Shown: one piece after another, positions 43,357-51,468 of the stretch
Layout of the letters: each line of letters starts with the position of its first letter
Numbering within the stretch: the first letter of the stretch is position 1
NCBI RefSeq assembly: GCF_045207785.1
Contig: NZ_CP108777.1
Span: forward strand, 930,001 to 994,000
DNA length: 64,000 nucleotides
Reading direction: 5' to 3'
Origin: Embleya sp045207785
GTDB lineage: Bacteria > Actinomycetota > Actinomycetes > Streptomycetales > Streptomycetaceae
Notes under the pieces: generated by a model
The model's database searches: none
The model's input: only the letters and a program-made list of their open reading frames with translations
Told to the model about the DNA's origin: nothing
Made by a program: the position numbers and the translations under genes

Positions 43357-44688
43357 CTACCGCACGGAACGTACCTTCAGGACCAGGAACGCGCCCAGCA
43401 GCGAGATCACCGCGGCGATCGGGAAGATCATGTCGTAGCCGCCCGCGTCGACGATCCAACCGGCCACGGTCGGCGCGACGATCTGCGGGCCGGCGGCGGC
43501 GATGTTGACGATGCCGAGGTCCTTGCCCGCGTCGCCGGTCGTCGGCAGCACCTTGGTCATCAGCGCGAGGTCGACCGCCATGTAGGTGCCGAAGAAGATG
43601 CCGTTGACGACCTGGAACCAGTTCATCCCGTTCTCGGTCGGCGACAACATCGGGATGGCCAGCGACGCGGCGGAGCCGATGCCGCAGACCAGGACGAACG
43701 GCTTGAGCCGGCCGACCTTGTCCACCAGCGGGCCGATCACCATCGAGGCGACGATCGTGGCCACCGCGTTGATGATCAGCTGGTACCCCATCAGGGAGCC
43801 CAGTTCCGCACCGGGCACCTCGATGTAGTCGGCGAGGATGTACATCGTGTAGACGCTGACCACCCAGTAGCCGAGCATCACGCCGAAGCGCGAGCAGAAC
43901 GCCCACGCGAAGTCCGGGTGCTTGCGGGGGTCGACCCAGAAGCCGGACAGGAACTCCTTGACGTCGAACGGCTCGCGCGGCAGGTGCTTCGACGACTTGT
44001 CCGGGGACACCACCACGAAGATCAGCGCGGACGCCGCGACCAGGGCGGCGATCAGGTAGTAGCCGTCCGCGCCCATGAACCTGCCGTCGAACCCGCCGAT
44101 GGTCCCGGACAGGCCGAACTTGTCGCCGGGTACGCCGCCGATGATCAGCGAGACGATGATCGTGGCCACGGGGATGCCCAGGCCGACCATCGCCGAGAAG
44201 ACCCCGTATTTGCGCACCGGCACCCGGTCCGGCATGGCCGCGGTGGACGCCGCCATGTAGCCGTTCATGAAGAACTGCACGACGCCCCAGCTCAGTCCGA
44301 GCATCGCGATCGACGACGCGTGCGCCTGGCCGACCAGGGCCAGCGAACCGATCCCGCCGCACAGCAGGATCCAGGGGGTGCGTCGGCCGAAACGCGACCG
44401 GGTGCGGTCGGACAGCACGCCGAACAGCGGATTGCCGATGGTGGCCAGGACCGCGCCGGTGGTGCTCGCCGTCGACAGCGCGTCGGGGTTGTTGCCGCCG
44501 GTGATCTCGGCCACCTGCCACGGGATCAGGAAGCTGCCCATCCCGATCCAGATCATGTACAGCGCGATGTTGGCCAGCGGCAGGGTCAGGTACAGCGGGC
44601 CGAGGCGATACGCGGACACCGGTATGGACACGGACACCGATGGTTCTTCCGGCGCGGGCCGGTCGTGTTCGGGCACAGTCGTGCTCAT
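43357..44688 (-). CDS. MFS transporter, GPH/sugar-cation symporter-like
   Basis: 443 residues from ATG 44686-44688, twelve spans. The N-terminal half has LATIGNPLFGVLSDRTRSRFGRRTPWILLCGGIGSLAL, the intracellular loop 2-3 motif D-R-T-x-S-R-x-G-R-R-x-P of glycoside-pentoside-hexuronide symporters and SLC45-like carriers. A 30-residue loop (GGVPGDKFGLSGTIGGFDGRFMGADGYY) between spans 5 and 6 and a central loop with KHLPREPFDVKEFLSGFWVDPRKHPDF are visible. Uptake of a sugar or glycoside is the best guess. No glycosidase is adjacent. Its upstream region holds the palindrome at 44927-44940. Confidence 0.87.
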   Translation of the reverse strand: MSTTVPEHDRPAPEEPSVSVSIPVSAYRLGPLYLTLPLANIALYMIWIGMGSFLIPWQVAEITGGNNPDALSTASTTGAVLATIGNPLFGVLSDRTRSRFGRRTPWILLCGGIGSLALVGQAHASSIAMLGLSWGVVQFFMNGYMAASTAAMPDRVPVRKYGVFSAMVGLGIPVATIIVSLIIGGVPGDKFGLSGTIGGFDGRFMGADGYYLIAALVAASALIFVVVSPDKSSKHLPREPFDVKEFLSGFWVDPRKHPDFAWAFCSRFGVMLGYWVVSVYTMYILADYIEVPGAELGSLMGYQLIINAVATIVASMVIGPLVDKVGRLKPFVLVCGIGSAASLAIPMLSPTENGMNWFQVVNGIFFGTYMAVDLALMTKVLPTTGDAGKDLGIVNIAAAGPQIVAPTVAGWIVDAGGYDMIFPIAAVISLLGAFLVLKVRSVR

Positions 44689-45128
44689 CGTGATTTCCGT
44701 CCGAGAAGGTGGGGCGACGTGGAAGTCCGCCGGCCGAGTAACGCCGGGCGGGCCGCGAACCGGCCGGTCACGGGAGGCGATACGCCGCGGTCCGGAAATG
44801 CGGATGCCCCAGCTTCGGCGCGCCCGTTCACCAGGTCTTGCCATCCCGCGCACACGCCTTGACGCACCGCGCACACGTGCCCGTCGCACCGCCTCGAAGC
44901 CGCCACGATCATGGATTTGACGCCTACAGACAGGTCTGTCTATGGTCGCTCTCACGATGCGTCGAGCGGACGGGCCGGCCCGCGATCTCGTGGCTTCGGC
45001 GACCCCTCGCTCCCGGGGGCCTGCCGGGCGACACGATCGCCGCACACGAGCGACGTGTTCAACAGGCACCGCCCTCGCCGGCCTCATATCGTGGGAAAGT
45101 GCGTGGTTCCCCCGAAGCGTCCGAGAGC
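44689..45128. other. 440-bp divergent intergenic region
   Basis: Between the MFS gene and a small membrane-protein gene. Apart from the palindrome at 44927-44940 it contains no gene or strong hairpin that I can support. Confidence 0.5.
44927..44940. promoter_or_regulatory. TetR-type palindrome
   Basis: ACAGACAGGTCTGT: perfect 6-bp arms ACAGAC and GTCTGT around AG. This is a common operator form for TetR-family repressors, but none is encoded nearby. It may act in trans or be a relic. Confidence 0.45.
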
Positions 45129-45623
45129 ATGCGGGACGACAACCGGCCCGGTGCCTCCCGGACCGACTACGCGGGTGCCGTGTACGGATCGCTGCTCGCC
45201 GCCTCCGTGGTGGCCGCCGCCGGGACCCTCGGTCAATTTCCGCGCCTTCAGCTCATCCTGATGCTGATCATCACCGGACTGGTGTTCTGGGCCGCGCACG
45301 TCTACGCGCACCTGGTGGGTGAACGACTGGTGGGCCAGTCCTGGACCTGGCGCGAAGTCCGCCGGGTCGCGGGGCACGAGTGGTCCATCGTCGAGGCCGC
45401 CGCGCTGCCCGCCGCCGCCGTGGCCGTCAGCCCCGTCCTGGGGTTGAGCGTGAACTCCGCCGGATGGCTCGCCCTCGGTATCGCCGTGTTCCAGCAGGTC
45501 CTCTGGGCGTCCCTCGGCGCCGCCCGAGCCGGCGCCACCCGCGGCCTGGTGATCGCCGAGGGTGCGGTCAACCTCGTCCTCGGCCTGGTCATCGTGGCCG
45601 CCAAGGCGGCGCTGGGGCACTGA
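45129..45623 (+). CDS. Small four-span membrane protein of unknown function
   Basis: 164 residues from ATG 45129 (a GTG ten codons upstream is possible). Spans: YAGAVYGSLLAASVVAAAGTL, LQLILMLIITGLVFWAAHVYAHLVG, EAAALPAAAVAVSPVLGLSVNSAGWLALGIAVFQQVLWASLGAA and LVIAEGAVNLVLGLVIVAAKAAL. HVYAHLVGERLVGQSWTWREVRRVAGHEWSIVEA carries several His and acidic residues between spans 2 and 3. Homologous proteins are annotated only as hypothetical in actinomycetes. Followed by a small hydrophilic gene in the same direction. Confidence 0.8.
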   Translation: MRDDNRPGASRTDYAGAVYGSLLAASVVAAAGTLGQFPRLQLILMLIITGLVFWAAHVYAHLVGERLVGQSWTWREVRRVAGHEWSIVEAAALPAAAVAVSPVLGLSVNSAGWLALGIAVFQQVLWASLGAARAGATRGLVIAEGAVNLVLGLVIVAAKAALGH

Positions 45624-45724
45624 CGACGAGCCCGCCGACGCCGGGGAGTGCGCTCGGCGCGCGGGCTCCGGTGGCCGAGACGGACACTGGGGTCAGGGGG
45701 CGGCCGCCCGAAGGAGACCAGGAC

Positions 45725-46009
45725 ATGGGTTACAACGCCGTATGCAGTGGCGGACCGCGTGACGGTGAACGGTTCGAGGTGGGCGGACCCTGGGCACACG
45801 TCGATTTCCCCGAGGTGCTCGGTGCGACCGGCGACGACGCCGTGTTCTGGCGATACGCCCCGACGGCCGACTACCTCGAAGCGGCCGGCGAACGGCTCCA
45901 GGTGTACGACTTCGTACAGCAAGGCACACTGCGGGAACTCGCGTCGATCGGGCGGGGCCGGCTCGGGTCTCCTGTGCTGCCCACGGGCGGTTCGTCACCG
46001 GACGAGTAG
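45725..46009 (+). CDS. Small acidic hypothetical protein
   Basis: 94 residues from ATG 45725, with AAGGAG and a second AGGA upstream. Sequence starts MGYNAVCSGGPRDGERFEVGG, contains FWRYAPTADYLEAAGERLQVYDFVQQGT and ends in a Ser/Gly/Pro tail. The GGPRDG start with alternating hydrophobics suggests a small beta-rich domain such as seen in several actinomycete hypotheticals. No catalytic motif. I do not recognise a characterised family. Confidence 0.7.
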   Translation: MGYNAVCSGGPRDGERFEVGGPWAHVDFPEVLGATGDDAVFWRYAPTADYLEAAGERLQVYDFVQQGTLRELASIGRGRLGSPVLPTGGSSPDE

Positions 46010-46055
46010 CGATCCCCAGCGCCTCACCGACGCGACCGATGCCACCGAGCCCACC

Positions 46056-46748
46056 TCAAAGCTTCGCGACGTCCGCCAGGAACGCGTCCACCAGGGCATG
46101 CGCCCGCTCCCGTGCGCCCGGCAAGGGCAGCCGCAGGGCCGCCACGTCCAGGCCCAGTTCCTCGGCCTGCGTGTCGCCGCCGTTCTCCAGCCACGCCGTC
46201 ATGATCTCCGGCGTTACCTCGGGGTGGAACTGCACGCCGAGCGAGCGACCCACCACGTACGCCTGCGGGCCGGCCGCCGAGCGGGCGATCTCACGGGCGC
46301 CCGGAGGGACGGTGAAGCGGTCGAAGTGCCACTGGTACCACGGGCCCGGCGCGATCAGAGCCGGGTCGTCGGAGTCGACCTCGTGCCGGCCGATCTCGAA
46401 CGAGGGCGCCCGCTCGACCGTGCCGCCGAGTGCCGCGGCCAGGGCCTGGGCGCCGAAGCAGATCCCCAGGACGGGGACGTCCGCCTTGAACGCCTCGCGC
46501 AGCAGCGTGAGTTCGTCGTCGATCCAGGTGCCGATCGCCGCCGTGTCGTACACCGACCACGGAGCGCCGAGCGATACGACGACGTCGTAGTCGTCGGGTC
46601 GGGGGAAGTCGACGCGCACGTCGGGGGAATGGAACCGCTCCTCGGGGACGACGGTGACCTCGTGCGGCACGAAGCCACGTTCGGCCAGTCGTTCGCCGAC
46701 GAACCCGGCGTTCGAGGGGTGATCGTGGCGAATGATCAAGGCGCGCAC
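46056..46748 (-). CDS. Class I glutamine amidotransferase-like hydrolase (GuaA/GATase type)
   Basis: 230 residues. The GATase triad is intact: Cys97 in VLGICFGAQALAAALGG, His175 and Glu177 in GVQFHPEVTPEIM. It resembles standalone GMP-synthase-like amidotransferases and gamma-glutamyl hydrolases rather than a biosynthetic subunit. It faces the LLM gene at 47033 across three copies of the ATCGTTTGNNNNCAAACRAT palindrome, so it belongs to the same regulon as the aldehyde dehydrogenase and GS-like genes. A role in hydrolysing a gamma-glutamyl intermediate is inferred. Confidence 0.85.
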   Translation of the reverse strand: MRALIIRHDHPSNAGFVGERLAERGFVPHEVTVVPEERFHSPDVRVDFPRPDDYDVVVSLGAPWSVYDTAAIGTWIDDELTLLREAFKADVPVLGICFGAQALAAALGGTVERAPSFEIGRHEVDSDDPALIAPGPWYQWHFDRFTVPPGAREIARSAAGPQAYVVGRSLGVQFHPEVTPEIMTAWLENGGDTQAEELGLDVAALRLPLPGARERAHALVDAFLADVAKL

Positions 46749-46775
46749 CGGACCCGGCTTTCCGTCGACGGCAAA

Positions 46776-46795
46776 TTAATTTGATCCCAAACGAT
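46776..46795. promoter_or_regulatory. Regulon palindrome, site 1
   Basis: TTAATTTGATCCCAAACGAT. TTTG-N4-CAAA core with a matching CGAT right flank; 28 bp upstream of the GATase start. Confidence 0.75.
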
Positions 46796-46866
46796 AAGCC
46801 GGCCGAACCCACGCCACAAGACGCGGCGACCGCCGGGTCGCCGGGCCGTCAAGCGCGGGGCCCACT

Positions 46867-46886
46867 CTCGTTTGCTACCAAATAAT
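46867..46886. promoter_or_regulatory. Regulon palindrome, site 2
   Basis: CTCGTTTGCTACCAAATAAT. Same core, midway in the GATase/LLM divergent region. Confidence 0.75.
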
Positions 46887-46924
46887 CTCCCTTGAACTCT
46901 TGTGACAACAGCGACAAGGTCCAT

Positions 46925-46944
46925 ATCGTTTGGCCTCAAATAAT
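46925..46944. promoter_or_regulatory. Regulon palindrome, site 3
   Basis: ATCGTTTGGCCTCAAATAAT. Same core, about 90 bp before the LLM start. Followed at 46955 by a partial match to the TTGAAGACACGCCCTAG repeat. Confidence 0.78.
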
Positions 46945-47032
46945 ATCGAGAGGATTGGAGACACGCCCTTGTGCCGTGGCCGAGCCCGATGCACCCGCAC
47001 GCGTACCCGCACCCGCACCCGAAGGGAACACC

Positions 47033-47962
47033 ATGTCCGCCCCACGCCTGATCCTCGTCCTCAGCGAGAACTGGACCCTCACCGACCCGCGCGACCTGCG
47101 TGCCCTGGTGCGCGTCGCCGTCGAGGCGGAGGACGCCGGGTTCGACGGCGTCATGGCCAGCGAGCACATCGTGCTCGGTCCCGGCTCGGACGCGAACGGG
47201 CTGATGGCCAACCCGCGCGAGTACGCGCTCCCGGGCAACCAGGACCCGGCGACGCCCTGGCCCAACTCGCTGCTCCTGCTGTCCGCGATCGCCGCGCGGA
47301 CCACCCGCCTGCGGCTGATCGCGGCCGGCGTCATCGCGCCGCTGCGCCACCCGATCGCGCTGGCGCAGCAGTTGGCCACGCTCGACCTGCTCAGCGAGGG
47401 GCGCCTGGTCGCGCAGCCGATCGTGAGCTGGCACCGTCCCGAGTACGAGGCCCTGGACGTGTCGTTCAGGCTGCGCGGGCGGCTGCTCGACGAACACCTG
47501 GCCGCCTGGGAGGTGCTGTGGCGGGACACTCCCGCCTCGTACGCCGGGGAGCACTACCGGTTCCAGGACGCCTACCTCGTGCCCAAGGCCTACCGCGAGT
47601 CCGGCCCGCGCCTTTGGCTGGGCGGCAGTTCGCTGCACGACGCGCTGCTGCGCCGACTGGTCCGGTACGGCCACGGCTTCCACCCGCTCGGGCAGCCGAC
47701 GGACGCGGAGCTGACCGCGCTGCGCGCCGCCCTGACCGAGGCCGGGCGCGACCCGGCCGACCTGGAGATGGTCGGCGGGATCCGGCCCACCTTCCCGGAC
47801 GCGCACAGCCCGGCCCCGATCGCCCTCGCCCTGGAATCGATCCCCGAGCAACTGGCCCGCGGCTTCACCACCATTTGCGTCAAGCCGTCCCAGTACACCG
47901 ACGACCTGGCCGAGGTGGGCCCCTTGTGCAAAGAGATCGTGCGACGCGTCGCCGCCCTGTGA
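47033..47962 (+). CDS. LLM-class (luciferase-like, F420 or FMN) oxidoreductase
   Basis: 309 residues from ATG 47033 (AAGGGA upstream). The TIM-barrel family features are RVAVEAEDAGFDGVMASEHIVLG, LLLLSAIAARTTRLRLIAAGVIAPLRHPIALAQQLATLDLLSEGRLVAQPIVSWHRPEYEALDVSF and WLGGSSLHDALLRRLVRYGHGFHPLG (cofactor phosphate site). In actinomycetes most such enzymes use F420, though flavin-dependent monooxygenases share the fold. Its promoter carries three regulon palindromes, which places it in the aromatic/gamma-glutamyl catabolic regulon. It may oxygenate or oxidise the substrate or an early intermediate. Confidence 0.87.
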   Translation: MSAPRLILVLSENWTLTDPRDLRALVRVAVEAEDAGFDGVMASEHIVLGPGSDANGLMANPREYALPGNQDPATPWPNSLLLLSAIAARTTRLRLIAAGVIAPLRHPIALAQQLATLDLLSEGRLVAQPIVSWHRPEYEALDVSFRLRGRLLDEHLAAWEVLWRDTPASYAGEHYRFQDAYLVPKAYRESGPRLWLGGSSLHDALLRRLVRYGHGFHPLGQPTDAELTALRAALTEAGRDPADLEMVGGIRPTFPDAHSPAPIALALESIPEQLARGFTTICVKPSQYTDDLAEVGPLCKEIVRRVAAL

Positions 47963-47978
47963 CCCCGCCCCGAGCCGC

Positions 47979-48314
47979 TCACCCCACCGCCGGGAACTCC
48001 CACGCCTCCACACACATCGAGACCTGCAGGCTGTACTCGCTGTAGAAGCGGTCGCGGCCGGCCTGTTGCGCCGCGCGGTGGCGGGGGTCGGCGGCCCAGG
48101 CGCGCTGGGATTCGAGGCGGTCGAAGACGATCACCGACACCCGCTCGCCGTCGTCCGCGAAGTAGACCTTGTAGTCGACGAAGCCGGGCATCGACCGCGC
48201 CGCTTCGAGCATCTCGGCCGCCAACTCCCCGAACTCGGGCGCGGCCTCGTCCCGCAGCCGGGAGCGGAAGACGGTGACCACCTGGCCGGGCGCGAAAGAA
48301 ATCCGGTCTGTCAT
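47979..48314 (-). CDS. Antibiotic biosynthesis monooxygenase (ABM)-domain protein
   Basis: 111 residues. A single ferredoxin-like ABM fold: VVTVFRSRLRDEAAPEFGELAAEMLEAARSMPGFVDYKVYFADDGERVSVIVFDRLESQRAWAADPRHRAAQQAGRDRFYSEYSLQVSMC. The E-M-L-E-x-A...PGF-x-D-x-K-x-Y signature is that of small cofactor-free oxygenases and related dimeric stress proteins. Convergent with the LLM gene, 16 bp between stops. Whether it has catalytic activity is unknown. Confidence 0.85.
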   Translation of the reverse strand: MTDRISFAPGQVVTVFRSRLRDEAAPEFGELAAEMLEAARSMPGFVDYKVYFADDGERVSVIVFDRLESQRAWAADPRHRAAQQAGRDRFYSEYSLQVSMCVEAWEFPAVG

Positions 48315-48421
48315 CCACCCGACCGTACTCGGGTGCCCGAACGCGGTCTTTACGGGATGCCCCCGCCGACGACCGCGCCGACGTTCCCGATCCGTGCCGC
48401 CTCCCGCGCCGGCCGCACGGC

Positions 48422-49315
48422 TTACGTAGCGACCGGCCCGGGCAGCAGCGCCTCGGCCAGCCGCCGCCACTGCGGCATGGCCGATCGCCCGGGTTCGGTG
48501 CCCAGCACCTGGATGCCGACGTGGTCGGCGCCGGCGTCGAGGTGGCCGTGCAGCTTGCGGACGATCGTGTCGAGGTCGCCCCAGAACACCAGGTCGTCGA
48601 CGAGGCGGTCGCTGCCGCGGCCGCCGTCGATGTCGGCTTCGGTGTAGCCCAGGCGAAGGAACTTGGCGATGTTGTACTTCGTGGTGAAGTACACGTGCAG
48701 GTGCTCGCGCGCGATCTCGCGTGCCTTGTCCGGGTCGCTTTCGAAGAGCACCGCGTGCTCGACCCCGAGGAACGGGCCCTCGCCCAGCACCTCCCGCGCC
48801 TGCGCCGTGTGCCGCACCGTCACGTGGTAGGTGTGCGCGCCCTGGGAGCGGTCGCGGGCCATCTCGAGCATCTTCGGCCCGTACGCCGCCAGCACGCGTC
48901 GCATGGGCGCCTTCGGAAGAGGGTTCGCGCTCGTCGCCGCGTCCATGGCGTCCAGGTAGTCGCTCATCGCCTGTAGCGGCCTGGTCCCGGGCCGCTCGCC
49001 GCCGAAACCGAGGCCGAGCAGGTGGCGATCCGGGTAGGCGTCGGCCAGCAGCAGCGCCGCGCCCTTGGTCCACTGCGGCTCGCGGGACCAGATCCCCGCG
49101 ATGCCGTTGACGATGTTGATCCGCTCGGTACTGGACAGCAGGAACCCGGCATGCGTCAGCGCCTCGCGGCCGTCCCGCTCCGGTATCCAGAACGCCTGCC
49201 AGCCGAGCCCTTCGAGTTCCTGGATGGAGTCTCGCATCAGGCTCGCGGGCTGGTCTTCGAAGTCGAACGTCCAGACCCCGAAGCGCCCCAGATCCATCCC
49301 GTCGATGGCGCCCAT
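48422..49315 (-). CDS. LLM-class F420-dependent oxidoreductase
   Basis: 297 residues from ATG 49313-49315, just after GGAGGAGA. The pattern is that of a mycobacterial/actinomycete F420 subfamily: LGRFGVWTFDFEDQPASLMRDSIQELEGLGWQAFWIPERDGREALTHAGFLLSSTERINIVNGIAGIWSREPQW, LLGLGFGGERPGTRPLQAMSDYLDAMDAA and RVLAAYGPKMLEMARDRSQGAHTYHVTVRHTAQAREVLGEGPFLGVEHAVLF. Substrate unknown. Transcribed in the same direction as the ArsR gene at 49495, which has a similar GTATCGA half-site in its leader and may control it. Confidence 0.87.
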   Translation of the reverse strand: MGAIDGMDLGRFGVWTFDFEDQPASLMRDSIQELEGLGWQAFWIPERDGREALTHAGFLLSSTERINIVNGIAGIWSREPQWTKGAALLLADAYPDRHLLGLGFGGERPGTRPLQAMSDYLDAMDAATSANPLPKAPMRRVLAAYGPKMLEMARDRSQGAHTYHVTVRHTAQAREVLGEGPFLGVEHAVLFESDPDKAREIAREHLHVYFTTKYNIAKFLRLGYTEADIDGGRGSDRLVDDLVFWGDLDTIVRKLHGHLDAGADHVGIQVLGTEPGRSAMPQWRRLAEALLPGPVAT

Positions 49316-49388
49316 GTCTCCTCCTGATCGACGGTACGTGACCGCCCCTCGCGAAATTCGAACGAATCGAAGTATCGCAGAAGATCGA

Positions 49389-49430
49389 TATGAATCAAGA
49401 CCGCAAGACCGCAAGACCGCAAGACCACTG
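49389..49430. repeat. CAAGACCG tandem octamer, about four copies
   Basis: A short run of CAAGACCG units begins at about 49397, 70-110 bp upstream of the LLM start. No coding function; slippage-prone. Confidence 0.6.
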
Positions 49431-49494
49431 GACGACGGCGAGACTGGACGGCGGCGAGCCGCTGCTCCCAACCCGGGGCCGTGCCGACCGAGGA

Positions 49495-49830
49495 CTAGAG
49501 CGAGCGTCCGAGCACGTCGACGATCCGGGCGATGTGTTGCTCGTCGCGCCGGTAGTGCGTCCACTTCCCGACGCGGGTGGACCGGACCAGCCCGGCACGC
49601 TCCAGCGATGCCATGTAGGCGGAGACGGTCGACTGTGCCAACCCGGTCTTGGCCTGGATGTGGCTCACGCACACACCGACGTCGTCGGCGATCGCCTGCT
49701 CCACAGGAAAATGACGCTCGGGATCGCGCAGCCACTCGAGCATCTGGAGCCGCACGGGATTGGCGAGCGCCTTGAACACGTCAAGGAGCTGCGCGGCGTT
49801 GTCCGGTGCGGGGTTCGCGTGTGTCGTCAT
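49495..49830 (-). CDS. ArsR-family repressor
   Basis: 111 residues. Winged helix: LLDVFKALANPVRLQMLEWLRDPERHFP, then CVSHIQAKTGLAQSTVSAYMASLERAGLVRSTRVGKWTHYRRDEQHIARIVDVLGRSL. One Cys precedes the recognition helix (VGVCVSHIQ), so classical CxC metal sensing is unlikely. It lies between the LLM gene and the ferredoxin reductase gene, all leftward. Its leader has ATCTCGATACTA and the LLM leader ATCGAAGTATCG, possibly its operators. Confidence 0.88.
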   Translation of the reverse strand: MTTHANPAPDNAAQLLDVFKALANPVRLQMLEWLRDPERHFPVEQAIADDVGVCVSHIQAKTGLAQSTVSAYMASLERAGLVRSTRVGKWTHYRRDEQHIARIVDVLGRSL

Positions 49831-49987
49831 GGGCCGTCGAGACGCGTAGGGTCGAGCACAACAATTCGAGGAATCTCGATACTACACACGTGGCCCGCCG
49901 GCAAGCGGTCGAGCCCGGCCGCAATGTGTTCCGTCGTGATGCGGCCGGCCGGACCCGGTGCGCCCGGCACCCGCGGTCCGGCGCCCC

Positions 49988-51172
49988 TCAGGCCACCAAC
50001 TCGCGTCGATACTTCCCCGCCAACGCGATCGCCTTGCCCCCCAACGCCACCACTCCCATCAGCTCCCCGTCGCGGTAGTACCCCACCGCGCAGTCCCCGT
50101 CCCACTCCCCCTCCAGCAGGCGGACGTCCCCGCCCCCCAGCCCCGGCGCCCCGAACGACTGAAGCCGCTCCTCGTACTGGTCCGACCAGAACGTCGGCAG
50201 CGGCGCGAACGCGGACGCGTCGTGCGCCACGCCCGCCAGGTGCGCCGCCAGCGTCCGGGCCGCGTGTTTGGCGCTGTCGGTGGGGATGCTCCAGTGTTCG
50301 ACCCGGCGCGGGACGTCGTCGTAGCGCGGGTTCGCGAACCGGGCCACGTCCCCGACCGCGACCACGTCCGGGCGCGACTCGACCCGCAACAGCGCGTCGC
50401 AGCGCACCCCGTCGCCGAGGTCGAGGCCGTTGTCGGCGAGCCATTCGGTGTTGGGGATCGAGCCGACCGCCTCGACCACGGTATCCGCGGGCAGTTCGCG
50501 GCCGTCGTCCAGGACGATGCCGCGCACGCGCTCCTCGCCCACCAAGTGCCCCACCGTGCGGCCGAGTTCGAACCGGACGCCGTGCGCGAGATGACGTCGG
50601 CGCAGCGCCGCCCCGAGCTCGGTGCCCAGCGGGCGCTGCATGGGCTCCGCCTCGGGCGCGACCACGGTGACGTCGGCGCCGAGCGAGCGCGCGGTCGCGG
50701 CGACCTCGCACCCGATGAACCCGGCGCCCACGACCACCACGCGGCGGCCCGGACCGAGCGCGGCGCGCAACGCCTGCGCGTCGTCCAGGGTGCGCACCAC
50801 GTGGCGGCCCGCGCTCGGTCCCGGGCAGGTCAGCCGGCGCGGGCGCAGTCCCGTGGCGACCACGAGGCCGGCGTAGGACAGCGAGTCGCCGCCGGCGAAC
50901 CGTACCGTGCGCGCGGTCAGGTCGGCGCCGACCACCGCGTCGCCGAGTCGCCAGTCGACGTCGGCGCAGCTCGCCCGCGGCCGGAAGGCGACCGCGGCGT
51001 GCGACACCTCGCCCGCGAGCACGTCCTTGGACAGCGGCGGCCGGTTGTACGGCATGTGCTTCTCGTCGCCGACGACCGTGATACCGCCGGTCCAGCCGGC
51101 CGCGCGCAGTTGTTCGGCCGCGCGCAGTCCGCCCATGGACGCGCCCACGACGACGACCCGACGATCGGTCAT
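49988..51172 (-). CDS. NAD(P)H:ferredoxin reductase (FAD, rubredoxin-reductase type)
   Basis: 394 residues from ATG 51170-51172, five bases after the ferredoxin stop. FAD site VVVVGASMGGLRAAEQLRAAGW, MPYNRPPLSKDVLAGE (family landmark), NAD(P) site VVVVGAGFIGCEVAATARSLGADVTVV, VEAVGSIPNTEWL and the second FAD motif DVVAVGDVARFANP, with a reductase C-terminal domain (VEHWSIPTDSAKHAARTLAAHL). It reduces the adjacent [3Fe-4S] ferredoxin and thereby an oxygenase. No P450 or Rieske oxygenase is in the window, so the final electron acceptor is missing. Confidence 0.92.
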   Translation of the reverse strand: MTDRRVVVVGASMGGLRAAEQLRAAGWTGGITVVGDEKHMPYNRPPLSKDVLAGEVSHAAVAFRPRASCADVDWRLGDAVVGADLTARTVRFAGGDSLSYAGLVVATGLRPRRLTCPGPSAGRHVVRTLDDAQALRAALGPGRRVVVVGAGFIGCEVAATARSLGADVTVVAPEAEPMQRPLGTELGAALRRRHLAHGVRFELGRTVGHLVGEERVRGIVLDDGRELPADTVVEAVGSIPNTEWLADNGLDLGDGVRCDALLRVESRPDVVAVGDVARFANPRYDDVPRRVEHWSIPTDSAKHAARTLAAHLAGVAHDASAFAPLPTFWSDQYEERLQSFGAPGLGGGDVRLLEGEWDGDCAVGYYRDGELMGVVALGGKAIALAGKYRRELVA

Positions 51173-51176
51173 GGGA

Positions 51177-51365
51177 TCAGTCCTCGATCGTGATGGCCTG
51201 GAGTGGGCACACGTCGGCGGCCTCTTCGACCTCGTCGCGCAGCGCGTCGTCGGGGTCGCCGACGAATTCGAGCCGGCCCGCGGCGTTGATCTGGAAGACC
51301 TCGGGCGCGGCGAACACACACTGTCCGTGGTCCTGGCACCGGTTCATGTCGACGATGACCTTCAC
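51177..51365 (-). CDS. [3Fe-4S] ferredoxin, P450-partner type
   Basis: 62 residues. Cluster ligands are Cys10, Cys16 and Cys53-Pro, with His13 in place of the fourth cysteine (CQDHGQC), the signature of streptomycete 3Fe-4S or HCxx ferredoxins that serve cytochromes P450. Immediately precedes its reductase gene in the same transcript. The gene follows the hpa-like operon by about 100 bp in the same direction. Confidence 0.93.
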   Translation of the reverse strand: MKVIVDMNRCQDHGQCVFAAPEVFQINAAGRLEFVGDPDDALRDEVEEAADVCPLQAITIED

Positions 51366-51468
51366 AGCGACGTTCCTCTCTGGTGTGCGAAGCGATGGTC
51401 GGCCCTGCGCAGCGAAATGACGGTCGGCTCTACGGCCCTACCGGGCGAGGCGCCGGTCGAAGCCGTGA

